A DNA stretch of 64,000 nt from Monomorium pharaonis (Eukaryota; Arthropoda; Insecta; Hymenoptera; Formicidae): NCBI RefSeq assembly GCF_013373865.1, contig NC_050470.1:11206373-11270372 (forward strand), written 5' to 3'. Shown here piece by piece: positions 23,196 through 35,232 of the stretch. Every line of letters begins with the position of its first letter. Position 1 is the first letter of the stretch. The notes beneath the pieces are model-generated. The model was not told the DNA's origin, searched no databases, and was given only the letters and a program-made list of their open reading frames with translations. The position numbers and the translations under genes were made by a program.

Positions 23196-23757
23196 CTGCA
23201 AAATAATAATAAAATGAACATTTGATACGTATGAATAATCAATAATATATAAAAATATGTATTTTATAGTTAAAACATCTAAGTAACTGTTGTAACCAGT
23301 CGTAAATAATACATTTCAAGTAGATGTCTAATTGTAAGTAGAAAGTCATCATCAAATTTATTTAAATAAAATTTATACATTTCTTATAAGTCATTGTTAA
23401 AAATTAAATTCTATTGTATTGTATTTCTTATTTGAATAATATATACCGTGTAAAATTTATCTTCTACTTGAAATGTTCTCATAATGTGTGATTAATTAAT
23501 AATTTATTAATAAAAAAAATTACAATATTTTTTATTTAATTGCTCTATTTATTTAATTATATATCTTAGTTTAAATAGGAAAGGTAAATTCTCTGAAATC
23601 TTTGGATATAGATAATTCATAATTCGGTCTAGGCTTCCATTTCATTCCATTTCTGAGAAATTCCGTTTTCTTAGAACATACAATTTTTCTTTGCTAAAAT
23701 ATTTTTACACTTATTAATTTTTGCTAGTTCTCAAATAAAAAAAACGGTTTCTCTTAC
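23196..23757. other. UGT A intron 3
   Basis: AT-rich, bounded by a GTAAGA donor and a TTTTGCAG acceptor. No other feature is seen. Confidence 0.6.
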
Positions 23758-25845
23758 CTCGGGAAGCGATTCAACTACCTCACCAGCAATTGGTTGTACG
23801 GCCTGGACATTCAATCCTGCAATTCCAAAGTGTTTGGTGGTAAGGGAATTCCAGACGAAAATGCAGCATGAGTATTAAGTAATAAAATATTAATTCTGTC
23901 TTTTTCTATTTCATGTAATGGTCTGATCGCGTGACCTACAAATTTCTCAGCAAACTGTTGAAGAGTTGGAAAATAATAGTAATGTCGTAAGACATCACTT
24001 GAAATGTAATATAAAACATTCCATGTTCTTTGCCATAAATTTACGGGTTTTATCATGCTTGTTAGAAATGGTCGAACAGACGGATAATTTGGACCACCAA
24101 TGTAATCTTTGAGCCATGGTGCAGGGCCAAACGGAACATATCCTACTACAGGTGGTTTACCTTTAGCAATCTGAAAAACAATTCCTAATAAAGTGACAAT
24201 AGAAAATATAACAGTAAAGAATTGTTATTTTATAAAAAATAAGGTAAACAAAAATTAGTTAAAAAGTTATTTTTATTAGCAGTAATATAAAACTTAGAAG
24301 TAATATCTAGCACTACTTCTTGTTTTACCAAGTAGAGCAAATTAAAATAAAAACGTTTTGCGAAGTTCTCAATATTTAATAAGAAATTAATTAATAAAAA
24401 CAAATCAGTTTTAGCAAAAAGCGACAACTTAATACATTTACATGCTTATTTACGATGCCTTCACGACTGCACGAGATTATTTAACAGTGTACTTTATAGA
24501 TAACATAATTTATTAAAAGAGAAAATAGTATTATGGCTCTTATAGGTATTATAATCACTCATAATAGCTCTGTTATTAAATAAGGAATTCTAGTGATTAC
24601 TTATAAAATCATTTTTTTAGTAACTTAAAGAAATATGTAGTAACTTAAAGAAATATTATATATAATTTATTAATGAAATATTATATAGATTTGTAAGAGT
24701 TTTTATAATATTACACTTCTCGCAAAAATTAAAGGGACAAAAAAATTTTCTAAATTTTTTGCCAATTTTCAACAGGCTGTATTTTAGTGAAAAATGGTCG
24801 TACAGGAAATAAAAAAACATAGCTTTTGAAGCTTGAAGACTCTAGTTTTAGAATTTTTTGGTTAAAAATTTTTTTGAGCACCGGTAGCCATGCAATTCTT
24901 GGATAAAGCACGAAGAAAAAATTTTCAAAATTTTTTACATTTTTTTTCGCTCTACGGGCATGAAAAAAATTTTTCGAGCTAAACCAATGCATAGGTCGCA
25001 TAGCCTGTTCATTCAGCTTCAATTTGCTTTTTTCGGAAGTCAGATACGACTATTTGTCTTCGAGATATCGAATTTTGAATGCAAAAGGACCCTCTTTCAC
25101 TCAACTGCCGATATCTCTGAAACTACTGGTCGCCTAGCGAGCTGACGAGCGGTTTCGTTTCTGCAGAAAATTTCCTACAAAATCTGTCATGGTTGATTGA
25201 AAAAAAAATTTTGTCCCACCTGAAACGGTAACGTGAAAAAAGAGCAAAAAATGCCATTTTCCCCTTTTTTGGTAAATCGACTGTGTCTTCGACAATATTG
25301 GGGCAAAGCTTAGATTAGAAAAAAATTTTACAGTCTAATATACCCCAAAGACCCCCCTAAATTTTTAGATCGATCAGTTCAGCGGTTTCCCCGGACCGAT
25401 TGATTGAAATTTTGAAAAAATTAAGGGAACAAGACTTTGTTCCTTAAATTTGACCTAATCTTTTTAAAATTCAATAATTTCATTTTTTTTTACTTTTTAC
25501 TCAATTTTGAGTTTTTTAAAGATTGAGTAACAAAGAAAAATCCAAAAAAATTTTTTCAAAAATTTTGAAAATTTCCAAAAATTTTTTTTTTAAATTTAAA
25601 AAATAATTTGAAAAAAATTTCTTTTTTTTCGTTTTTGAGAAAATCAAACTTTCTGACGAAAATTTTGATTGATGATTGATTTACCGCCGGCATTAACGTT
25701 ATCCAAAGCATACCACGTGGAGGTTGCACGGTCGGATTTACGCTTCTTTTGTGCTTACGCACGTGTGTTAATGATTCTTCGAAAAAAATGAGACCCCGTG
25801 GTTCGTCAGCTCCACAGTATTTTGCGACTCCAAACTCATTTTCTA

Positions 25846-25848
<3 letters not shown>

Positions 25849-25900
<52 letters not shown>

Positions 25901-25930
25901 CGTGCGTGTGTGTGTGTGCGTGCGTGTGTA
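25849..25930. repeat. GT microsatellite, left arm
   Basis: GT run with GTGC interruptions. The counterpart in the right arm is 28621-28718. Confidence 0.9.
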
Positions 25931-25949
25931 AAGTGTGTGTGTCTCGTGT

Positions 25950-26709
25950 TCAGTATCGAGTGTTCCCGCCTCTACTCCTAATCACAGCTTGCAATCTTTG
26001 TCGCATATTCAAAATGCAATTTCGGATCATCTGTTGAGGGATCTGACGCCAAATTCTTATCAAAGCGTTCTCTAATGCTGCCAAATTATTCAGATTCGGA
26101 TAATTTTGACGCAATCGGCGGCCCAATATGTCCCAGACGTGCTCTATCGGATTCAGGTCAGGACTCATTGCAGGATGCCTCAACAATGTAATGTTGTTTC
26201 TCTGAAAAAATTGGCGGGTGATATTCGCTGTATGAGGCCTAGCATTATCCTGCATAAAAATAAATCCTCTCCTGTTCCTTGCTAAAGGTAACACGTGAGG
26301 TCGCAAGATTCGGTCGATATAGCGCCTAGCATTGAGATTGTCTCGAACAATCACTAAAGGAGTTCGAGAATCCCGTGAAATTGTAGCCCAAACCATCACC
26401 GATCTTCCACCGTAAGCAACAACGGGACGAATGAAACGTTGTTGATAACGTTGACCTGTACGACGCCAAGCTCGAGGTCTCCGGTCGTTACCATACAGGC
26501 AAAACCGAGACTCGTCAGAGAAAAAAACGTTGTTCCAATTTCTCATTTGCCAGTTCACATGGTCGCGAGCATACTGCAGACAAGCTCTACGATGTGCAAC
26601 GGTCAACATCGGTCCACGGGCAGCAGTTCTAGCACGGAGTCCAGATTCGCGAAGACGATTTCTTACCGTCGATTGAGAAATGTTTCGCGGCTGTCGTCGT
26701 TGTCGTTGC

Positions 26710-26752
<43 letters not shown>

Positions 26753-27035
26753 GACGGTTTGGGAAGTTTCGGGCGATGATGTTGGCTGGAGCAAAAGGGT
26801 CTTGGATAGCCTGTTGAATGATTGCTCGGTCATCTCGACGAGTCGTTGCTCGATGGCGGCCTTGTCCAGCACGTCGTTCATATGCGTTTGTTTCCAGGAA
26901 TCGGTTGTACGCACGAGACACAACCGAAGCACTTACACCGAGTTGTTCACCAACCTGCCGATATCTGTACCCCTCCTGAACAAGAGTCACAAGCCGAGCG
27001 ACTTCTGGGGCAGATAAATGTCGCCTGGGAGGCAT
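25950..27035 (-). CDS. Tc1-family transposase, intact copy (left arm)
   Basis: An uninterrupted frame of 361 codons starts at ATG (27035-27033), reading MPPRRHLSAPEVARLV. An N-terminal helix-turn-helix pair follows (YRYRQVGEQLGVSASVVSRA), then a basic linker, a run of 16 glutamines near residue 95-110, and the DDE domain. The triad is D in FFSDESRF, D in FMQDNARPHTA and E in DLNPIEHVWD, with 34 residues between the second D and E, i.e. DD34E, Tc1 type. The length fits the family. An upstream TTG in frame is not taken as the start. It would cut and paste elements at TA sites. The transposase lies within the inverted arm itself, which is unusual. It may be functional, but expression is unknown. 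Confidence 0.9.
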
Positions 27036-27519
27036 TATGACACGAATCAAATTTTAAAAGCTGCTGTCAGTAATTTCTTCTTTGAAAATATCGAAAAAGG
27101 GTTAGTTTTGAAAAAAACTGTTTTGTAACGCGTAATGGCTCTGCAGGAACGTGAAAATTAATCGCTCAGAATTTCGCATAACGGGTACCGTGGGCACCTT
27201 AGGGGTATCAACTTTAATTTTTTCAATAAAATTTGATTTTGATAAAATTTGATTAAAAAATTTATTGAAAAAAAAAGTTTGAATATTCGAATATTCAAAC
27301 TTTCATTTTCCTTGAAAAAAATTTTATTGAAAAAAATTAAAGTTGATACCCCTAAGGTGCCCACGGTACCCGTTGTGCGAAATTCTGAGCGAATAATTTT
27401 TCACGTTCCTGCAGAGCCATTACGCGTTACAAAACAGTTTTTTTCAAAACTAACCCTTTTTCGATATTTTCAAAGAAGAAATTACTGACAGCAGCTTTTA
27501 AAATTTGATTCGTGTCATA

Positions 27520-27802
27520 ATGCCTCCCAGGCGACATTTATCTGCCCCAGAAGTCGCTCGGCTTGTGACTCTTGTTCAGGAGGGGTACAGATATCGGCAG
27601 GTTGGTGAACAACTCGGTGTAAGTGCTTCGGTTGTGTCTCGTGCGTACAACCGATTCCTGGAAACAAACGCATATGAACGACGTGCTGGATAAGGCCGCC
27701 ATCGAGCAACGACTCGTCGAGATGACCGAGCAATCATTCAACAGGCTATCCAAGACCCTTTTGCTCCAGCCAACATCATCGCCCGAAACTTCCCAAACCG
27801 TC

Positions 27803-27836
<34 letters not shown>

Positions 27837-28596
27837 GCAACGACAACGACGACAGCCGCGAAACATTTCTCAATCGACGGTAAGAAATCGTCTTCGCGAA
27901 TCTGGACTCCGTGCTAGAACTGCTGCCCGTGGACCGATGTTGACCGTTGCACATCGTAGAGCTCGTCTGCAGTATGCTCGCGACCATGTGAACTGGCAAA
28001 TGAGAAATTGGAACAACGTTTTTTTCTCTGACGAGTCTCGGTTTTGCCTGTATGGTAACGACCGGAGACCTCGAGCTTGGCGTCGTACAGGTCAACGTTA
28101 TCAACAACGTTTCATTCGTCCCGTTGTTGCTTACGGTGGAAGATCGGTGATGGTTTGGGCTGCAATTTCACGGGATTCTCGAACTCCTTTAGTGATTGTT
28201 CGAGACAATCTCAATGCTAGGCGCTATATCGACCGAATCTTGCGACCTCACGTGTTACCTTTAGCAAGGAACAGGAGAGGATTTATTTTTATGCAGGATA
28301 ATGCTAGGCCTCATACAGCGAATATCACCCGCCAATTTTTTCAGAGAAACAACATTACATTGTTGAGGCATCCTGCAATGAGTCCTGACCTGAATCCGAT
28401 AGAGCACGTCTGGGACATATTGGGCCGCCGATTGCGTCAAAATTATCCGAATCTGAATAATTTGGCAGCATTAGAGAACGCTTTGATAAGAATTTAGCGT
28501 CAGATCCCTCAACAGATGATCCGAAATTGCATTTCGAATATGCGACAAAGATTGCAAGCTGTGATTAGGAGTAGAGGCGGGAACACTCGATACTGA
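27520..28596 (+). pseudogene. Tc1-family transposase, broken copy (right arm)
   Basis: Inverted counterpart of the left-arm gene, collinear from MPPRRHLSAPEVARLV to NTRY before the stop. A CAA codon has become TAA at 27691-27693, shortly after the helix-turn-helix region. A TGG has become TAG at 28495-28497, after the catalytic E. The polyglutamine run is three residues shorter. The frame is otherwise preserved, so decay is by point mutation and recent. It cannot make a full transposase as written. Confidence 0.88.
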
Positions 28597-28618
28597 ACAC
28601 GAGGCACACACACTTTAC

Positions 28619-28720
<102 letters not shown>

Positions 28721-29859
28721 TAGAAAATGAGTTTGGAGTCGCAAAATACTGTGGAGCTGACGAACCACGGGGTCTCATTTTTTTCGAAGAATCATTAACA
28801 CACGTGCGTAAGCACAAAAGAAGCGTAAATCCGACCGTGCAACCTCCACGTGGTATGCTTTGGATAACGCTAATGCCGGCGGTAAATCAATCATCAATCA
28901 AAATTTTCGTCAGAAAGTTTGATTTTCTCAAAAACGAAAAAAAAGAAATTTTTTTCAAATTATTTTTTAAATTTTCAAAAAAAAATTTTTTGGAAATTTT
29001 CAAAATTTTTGAAAAAATTTTTTTGGATTTTTTTTTGTTACTCAATCTTCAAAAAACTCAAAATTGAGTAAAAAGTAAAAAAAAATGAAATTATTGAATT
29101 TTAAAAAGATTAGGTCAAATTTAAGGAACAAAGTCTTGTTCCCTTAATTTTTTCAAAATTTCAATCAATCGGTCCGGGGAAACCGCTGAACCGATCGATC
29201 TAAAAATTTAGGGGGGTCTTTGGGGTACATTAGACTGTAAAATTTTTTTCTAACCTAAGCTTTTGCCCCAATATTGTCGAAGACACAGTCGATTTACCAA
29301 AAAAGGGGAAAATGGCATTTTTTTGCTCTTTTTTCACGTTACCGTTTCAGGTAGGACAAAATTTTTTTTTTAATCAACCATGACAGATTTTGTAGGAAAT
29401 TTTCTGCAGAAAACGAAACCGCTCGTCAGCTCGCTAGGCGACCAGTAGTTTCAGAGATATCGGCAGTTGAGTGAAAAAAGGTCCTTTTGCATTCAAAATT
29501 CGATATCTCGAAGACAAATAGTCGTATCTGACTTCCGAAAAAAGCAAATTGAAGCTGAATGAAGAGGCTATGCGACCTATGCATTGGTTTAGCTCGAAAA
29601 ATTTTTTTCATGTTTGTAGAGCAAAAAAAAATGTAAAAAATTTTGAAAATTTTTTTTTCGTGTTTTATCCAAGAATTGCATGGCTACCGGTGCTCAGAAA
29701 AATTTTTAACCAAAAAATTCTAAAACTAGAGTCTTCAAGCTTCAAAAGCTATGTTTTTTTATTTTCTGTACGACCATTTTTTACTAAAATACAGCCTGTT
29801 GAAAATTAGCAAAAAATTTAGAAAATTTTTTTGTTTCTTTAATTTTTGCGAGAAGTGTA

Positions 29860-30398
29860 TATATACAAAGATATTGTGATTAATTCTGACATTATATATT
29901 ATTTCCTGAGACTATTACATAGTTCTGTATATTATTTTATGTTCAAAATTATAATTTTAATCAATTTCGATTAATATTAATCAGCGATTAGACATTAGTG
30001 TTACCAGTAATTTGTATTTATCAAATAATAATAAAATTATAATTTTATTTATATATTAAAAGCATAATATCAAATGCTGTAATCAATCAAATACAGAATA
30101 TTTAAAAAATAAGAGAATTTTTACTTTGTTCTAATAATAAACTAGTTTTACTCTTCATGTTAGCAATTTTTCCAATAAATTAAAGTCAATCAAATTTGAT
30201 TGAAGTAGCCCTGAGAATCAATAATACTCAATTTTACGATCGTTTAACTTAGTTTACAAGTGTGAATATGCGAGGTTCAATACATCATTGAAATAAATAC
30301 CGCAACTTAGGCCTATAGCAATATTTATCAATTCACACAAATATTACTATGCACTAGTTTTTTGCCTCAACCAAAAAATGACACTCTTCTATACATAT
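29860..30398. other. AT-rich noncoding, UGT A intron
   Basis: No coding or repeat signal recognised. Confidence 0.5.
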
Positions 30399-31004
30399 TG
30401 TGGCGGCCTGGCGGCACGCCACAGCGCACGCGCGCACGGCGTCCGCGGCCGGGTCAGCGGCCCCGGCGACCGCGAGTAGTGCACGCGGCCGCCACTAGGC
30501 GAAAGCGCGGCGCCTCAAACTCGGAAGTAAAAATACAACATCTGGTTTACATAAGAAGGCTGACATGCCGTGGCTACTGATAAGGATCCCGAGACACCAC
30601 GTGCGCTCTCACGTACACTCGGAAAGCACATTCCTCGCGCTCTACTGGAGAAGAAGCGGGCAGTCTTCCGAGAGCTGTTCGGTTATTTGGTAATGACAGC
30701 GACTATAGGAAGTCCTAACCTCCTTCGGGTGCCACCTAATCTTTCCACAACCAGCACGAACCCTCTTCCGAGAGTTCCGAGGCTGAGGCTGACGAGGAAG
30801 TCCTAACCACCTACAAGCACTTTCGAGCGGCGCCTAATCCTTCTACAACCAGAACGAACCAGCTTCCGGCTACCTCAAGATCCTATCGATTACACACTGA
30901 CGCAATTATAATTGTACATACAAAAAGATCAAATATATCCAACACGTATTATTATTGTTAAAAGGGGGCCTTCTGATTAATCAAGTTCTAACCATACTTC
31001 TCCA
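30399..31004. mobile_element. Putative solo LTR, CATAT duplication
   Basis: A GC-rich block begins TGTGGCGGCCTGG and is read to end CTTCTCCA, with CATAT directly before (30394-30398) and after (31005-31009). TG...CA termini and a 5-bp duplication fit a Copia- or BEL-type solo LTR. Inside, GGAAGTCCTAACC and CACAACCAGCACGAACC-type segments are tandemly repeated once. No internal retroelement coding sequence is present. Confidence 0.5.
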
Positions 31005-31082
31005 CATATATAAAAATATAAAGGTTAAAAAAGTTTTAAAAAGTTAATAAAAAATTAGTAGTTTAAGAGATATATTATAATT

Positions 31083-31173
31083 AGCTTTTTCGCCCGCGCT
31101 TCGCGAAAAAGCTCTTACTTCATGCACACACATATATAAGTACCGCTTCTGTTTGTCCGCGGTACTTATATAA
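31083..31173. repeat. Two adjacent hairpins, one with paired TATA motifs
   Basis: AGCTTTTTCGC...GCGAAAAAGCT (31083-31113) is followed by TATATAAGTACCGC...GCGGTACTTATATA (31134-31173). The second dyad places TATATAA-type motifs pointing in opposite directions 40 bp apart. Confidence 0.6.
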
Positions 31174-31477
31174 CACTGAAATGTCAGCCTAATCATTTCT
31201 ATGTCCATCCATTTGCTTTTGGTATTCAAATTTTACATTTTTTGATCAAAAATACACGCCCGTGTGAGTAGTTCGCGGAAATACAAACTAACAAACATGT
31301 GTACTTATTGCATAATACAAAATTATTAGTGGTGCCGTTTACATCAGTACATCATGCCGTACTCAAGCGTGATCTTGTCCTATACATTTTTTTACCAAAC
31401 TTTTTATAATGAAGATCATGTTTTGTAACCCTCTTTATAATAAAAATCCGGATTCAATGGATTCATATATAATAGGT

Positions 31478-32285
31478 TGTTTCGTTTAAGGACCTACATT
31501 TCTTAAAGTTACGCCATTTATTTATGAAACATCTTCCTGTATATGGAAATTCCTAACCCATGACTGCCATCTTCAAAAAATTTGGAATTAAATGATACCA
31601 TTTGCAAGTGGTTCGGGCCGCAAATGACGGTGTAGGTCGGGGTCATACAGATAAACGCATACCCGCTACTAATCTATATAAAGGAAATTTTAGAAAACCC
31701 CTGTTTATGTAGAAAAAAACTTCTAATTTTATTCCCAAATTTAAAACAAAATGAGACCAATTGTATGAGGATCGGACATCAAATACTGAAAACTATTTGC
31801 GGACATACAGACATACAGACAACTAAACTCATATACATAAATTTTTGAAAAATTCTGTATATGTAAATAACACTTTTTTACATTGATTATTTATTTATTC
31901 ATTTCCATATACAGGTTGTTTCATAAATGTTTGGCGTAACTTTAAGAAATGTAAGTCCTTAAATGAAACACCCTGTATAGGGAAACTCCAATCCCATGGC
32001 AGCCTTACTCGTTAAATTTTAAATAAAATGTGACCATTTGCAAGAGATTGGGGTACAAATGACGATGTTGTTTGCGGTTATACAGACAAACGCTTATCCG
32101 TTATTAATCAATATATAGATAATTTTTTAATAACCCTGTATTTTGAAAAACCAAACCCATAGCAGCAATCCTCGTAAAATTTGGAATAAAATAAAATTTT
32201 TTGCATTAGAATCGGACCACAAATGACGGAGTAGTTCGAGGAGTTATGGACATACATACATCGCGACTTATATATATAGATTTAT
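31478..32285. repeat. Cluster of mini-mariner hairpins and ATGACGGAGTA repeats
   Basis: TATACAGGTTGTTTCATAAATG...GAAACACCCTGTATA (about 31912-31976) is a 65-bp hairpin flanked by TA. An inverted, diverged copy lies at 31478-31540. Between and after them are four diverged copies of a segment with AAATTTGGAATAAAATGA, then CAAATGACGG and GGACATACAGAC. The same pair occurs at 10039-10232. It resembles a dispersed nonautonomous repeat with a linked tail. Confidence 0.55.
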
Positions 32286-32398
32286 TCTAATGTATTTTAA
32301 TATAAAGTATATAAAAATATCTTGTAAACTATTGATTTTTTTATTAAATTTACTTAATTCTTTCAGTTTATTAATGATAGATATTGCTTTATTCTTAC

Positions 32399-32632
32399 CT
32401 CCCACAATCCATACAAATATTCATTTAGAGAAACGTCATGCACTATAACATCAAATTCGACAGTCTTAATGGTTTCCAAAAGCTCTTTCGCCTCTTTACT
32501 TTTTATCATTGATTTACATGATTCAATACCCCACTCATACATAAAATAAGTCATGTAAAATGTGCTGTAGGTTTCCCACTCAGCTGGATTATATTCCTCT
32601 TTGTCAAAAGTGTTTATCAATTCTTCAAAAAC
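32399..32632 (-). pseudogene. UGT A exon 2
   Basis: The 234-nt exon follows a TTATTAG acceptor (VFEELINTFDKEEYN) and ends YGLWE before a GTAAGA donor. The frame is open. It encodes part of the UGT N-terminal substrate-binding domain. Confidence 0.85.
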
Positions 32633-32880
32633 CTAATAATAAAATATCCAGCAAAAACTTGATAATAAATACTTATTATCATACAAGAAAAGGCATTAAA
32701 AAATGTGATAAATTATTTCCAAAAACACATTGAGATAATACGACCAATGACAAAAATTATTGTACAAAACAATATTACAAAACAGAAAAGATATATTCAA
32801 ATGTTTTATCTAACATGTGTTATAAATTAAAAATAAATAATTTATTTGCATAATGTCTTCAAATAATTTAATATACTTAC

Positions 32881-33114
32881 AGTGTATGTCAAGTTTTGCG
32901 CGAGTTTACCCTCAACTTTAGGCTTATATATACTCGCTGCGTGTACATGGTGGCCCTTACGAAGTAGTTCTTTAATTAAAGCCATCGTCCAGACATGATG
33001 GCTTGGAGATGCGACAGGCTCTATTAGTAAAATCGACAATGGTTTCGATGCTGTCACAAAGCTCATTAACATATAACAAACAAAATAATACAATAAAATA
33101 AACCAGCGTAACAT
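32881..33114 (-). pseudogene. UGT A exon 1 with signal peptide
   Basis: The 78-codon exon starts at ATG (33114-33112). It encodes a hydrophobic leader MLRWFILLYYFVCYMLMSF followed by SKPLSILLIEP, and ends LAQNLTYT at a GTAAGT donor. The frame is open and matches exon 1 of UGT B closely. Confidence 0.85.
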
Positions 33115-34238
33115 TGTTCCGTAAAACCTCTCGCAAGTTTTTCAAAAAGATCACAGAACTGAATGTATCAGTAACGTCTAGTATAGTCATTCTCTCTCTT
33201 CTTATTTCAAGGTGAACACCATTTATCAATGATATAGCTCTACGTCATAGCTTATCAGTACCATCACAACGATATTTTCTTGTCAACTCAAATTCATATT
33301 CAGAACACATTTAAAAAGATAACAACACGCAGTTTTCTTACTTTATCTTTGTCTAACGAATGATAAAGATAAAATAACGAAAAAAACGCTAACGCCTTTA
33401 AAAATACGTTCTGAATACGTGTTTGAGATGCACAATTAAAAAAAAACAGAGAAAAACTGTACAAATTATAGTATAGAGAATAATAAATTATTAATAATAT
33501 ATAGAATGTCCCAGACTTATCATATCTATTAAGACAAATGCTTGAAATCATTTTGGGTGATCTTAAAGATCTACCATTGATAGATATTGCGATAAGTTTG
33601 GAACACTCTGTATAAGTTAATCACAGCTCCTGTCATCGTTGTTGAATCAAATGAAATTATTCACATGCAGAATAATCATGCAATTGATCATTACATAACA
33701 CATGAGATAATAGAATAATTATTGTCATACATGTATAAAAAATTTAATATTGTATTACATAATGTATGAAAATGTACAAATAAATAATAAAAAGAGTCGA
33801 ATATGTAGATATTTTAAATATGAATAAGATTTCTTTATGTATAGATACAAATTAAGTCTGTTATATGTGATTACATTGAATAAGATGTAAGAATGTTTTC
33901 TCACAATGTACACAGTGTTTTAATATACGCAGTCAGTATAACAAATATCCTTTTTAAAAAAATTAAAACTACTAAAGTTCTATTTTATAAAATTAGAATG
34001 TATAAATATGCAATTTACAATTACATATGTTTTAAAAAGAAATAATATGTTTTCTTTACACTAACTGATTTATTTTATTTTGTGTATAAAAACACTTAAG
34101 ATATAATTGTCAAAAAATTAATGTTTTAGAAGATATTTTATATACTTTGTACTTTATGGAAAAATATAAAATAAAACATTAAAAATCTTGTAAACTACAA
34201 TTTTTTAATAACTCTATTTTAATATTTTTATATACAAA
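33115..34238. other. Intergenic between UGT A and B
   Basis: AT-rich; holds the MITE at 33502-33610. No promoter element could be assigned to UGT A by eye. Confidence 0.5.
33502..33610. mobile_element. Mini-mariner MITE, TA duplication
   Basis: Left TAGAATGTCCCAGACTTATC and inverse of right CAGAGTGTTCCAAACTTATC are flanked by TA (33500-33501 and 33611-33612). Confidence 0.65.
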
Positions 34239-34689
34239 CCCGATCAAAAATTTTTCATGTAAAAATATATAAAAATTTGTAGAATTATGTATCAAAAATG
34301 TCCATGCAAAATTTTATATTGTATATTTTTATATAAGTTTACATAATTTTATATACTTTTATATAATTCTGATATAATTCTACAAATTTATACATACTTT
34401 TACATGAAACATTTTTTATTGAGAAAGAATTATTCATATGTAATTATATATAATTAAATAGAATTATGTATAATTATATATAATTGTAAATAAGCAATTT
34501 TTTTCCCGGCAAAAATTTTTTTATACAAGAGTATGTATAAATCTATAAAATTATATCAAAATTATATAAAATTACATAAAAATATGTAAAATTAAATAAA
34601 AATATACAATGTAAAATTTTGCATGGACATTTTTGATACATAATTCTACAGATTTTTACATACTTTTACATAAAAATTTTTTGATCGGG
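34239..34689. mobile_element. CCC...GGG TIR element with TTTTATATAA interior, AA duplication
   Basis: CCCGATCAAAAATTTTTCATG pairs with the right end ATAAAAATTTTTTGATCGGG; AA flanks both sides (34237-34238 and 34690-34691). The arms pair over about 180 bp and consist of TTTTATATAA-like repeats. An internal CCCGGCAAAAATTTTTTTAT near 34506 looks like another terminus, so two copies may be fused. Confidence 0.65.
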
Positions 34690-34691
34690 AA

Positions 34692-35232
34692 ATAATTAAA
34701 AATTACGTTATGATAAAAAAATTTATTTTAAAAACATTGCTTATATAAAATTTTGAAAAAGTAATTTTTTACAAAAAAAAAAACAATTTTATTATTTGTT
34801 CCCCTTTAAAACATAATTTTTATCTGAAATATTTTTCCGTATTTTCTATATTTTTTTATATATTTTACTATTAAAACAGGATACCTTATATATCATTAAT
34901 CTCACCGTATCAAGTTAACTATTAGTTAACTGTTGTTAGCATAAAAATCTAAACTTTATTCTGGCTTCAAAGTCAAATTAAATGTCAATTTATAGTTGAC
35001 TAACATAAAAATGACTCGACAAGTGCCGATTTTTAGTCAGTCAATAAGTCGATTTAAAGAAATTGACTTTACGGTAATTATAAATCGGCTTTTAATCAAT
35101 TTTAGCCAATTTTAAGTAATTTAACTACCACGTCGTGTAGATCATTAATAATACTACGTTTGTTTGTATTTATTACTTTATTCACTTTATTGTATTTAAA
35201 ATAGTTGCATGCAACTGTTAATTTTCAAAGAC
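34692..35232. other. AT-rich noncoding downstream of UGT B
   Basis: Short GTTAACT and AGTCAATT repeats. No gene is seen. Confidence 0.5.

Noticed and set aside
26439..27017. 192-codon frame opposite the transposase
   Set aside because: Antisense shadow of the transposase, with leucine runs from the polyglutamine codons. The inverted counterpart at 27538-28107 is the same artefact.
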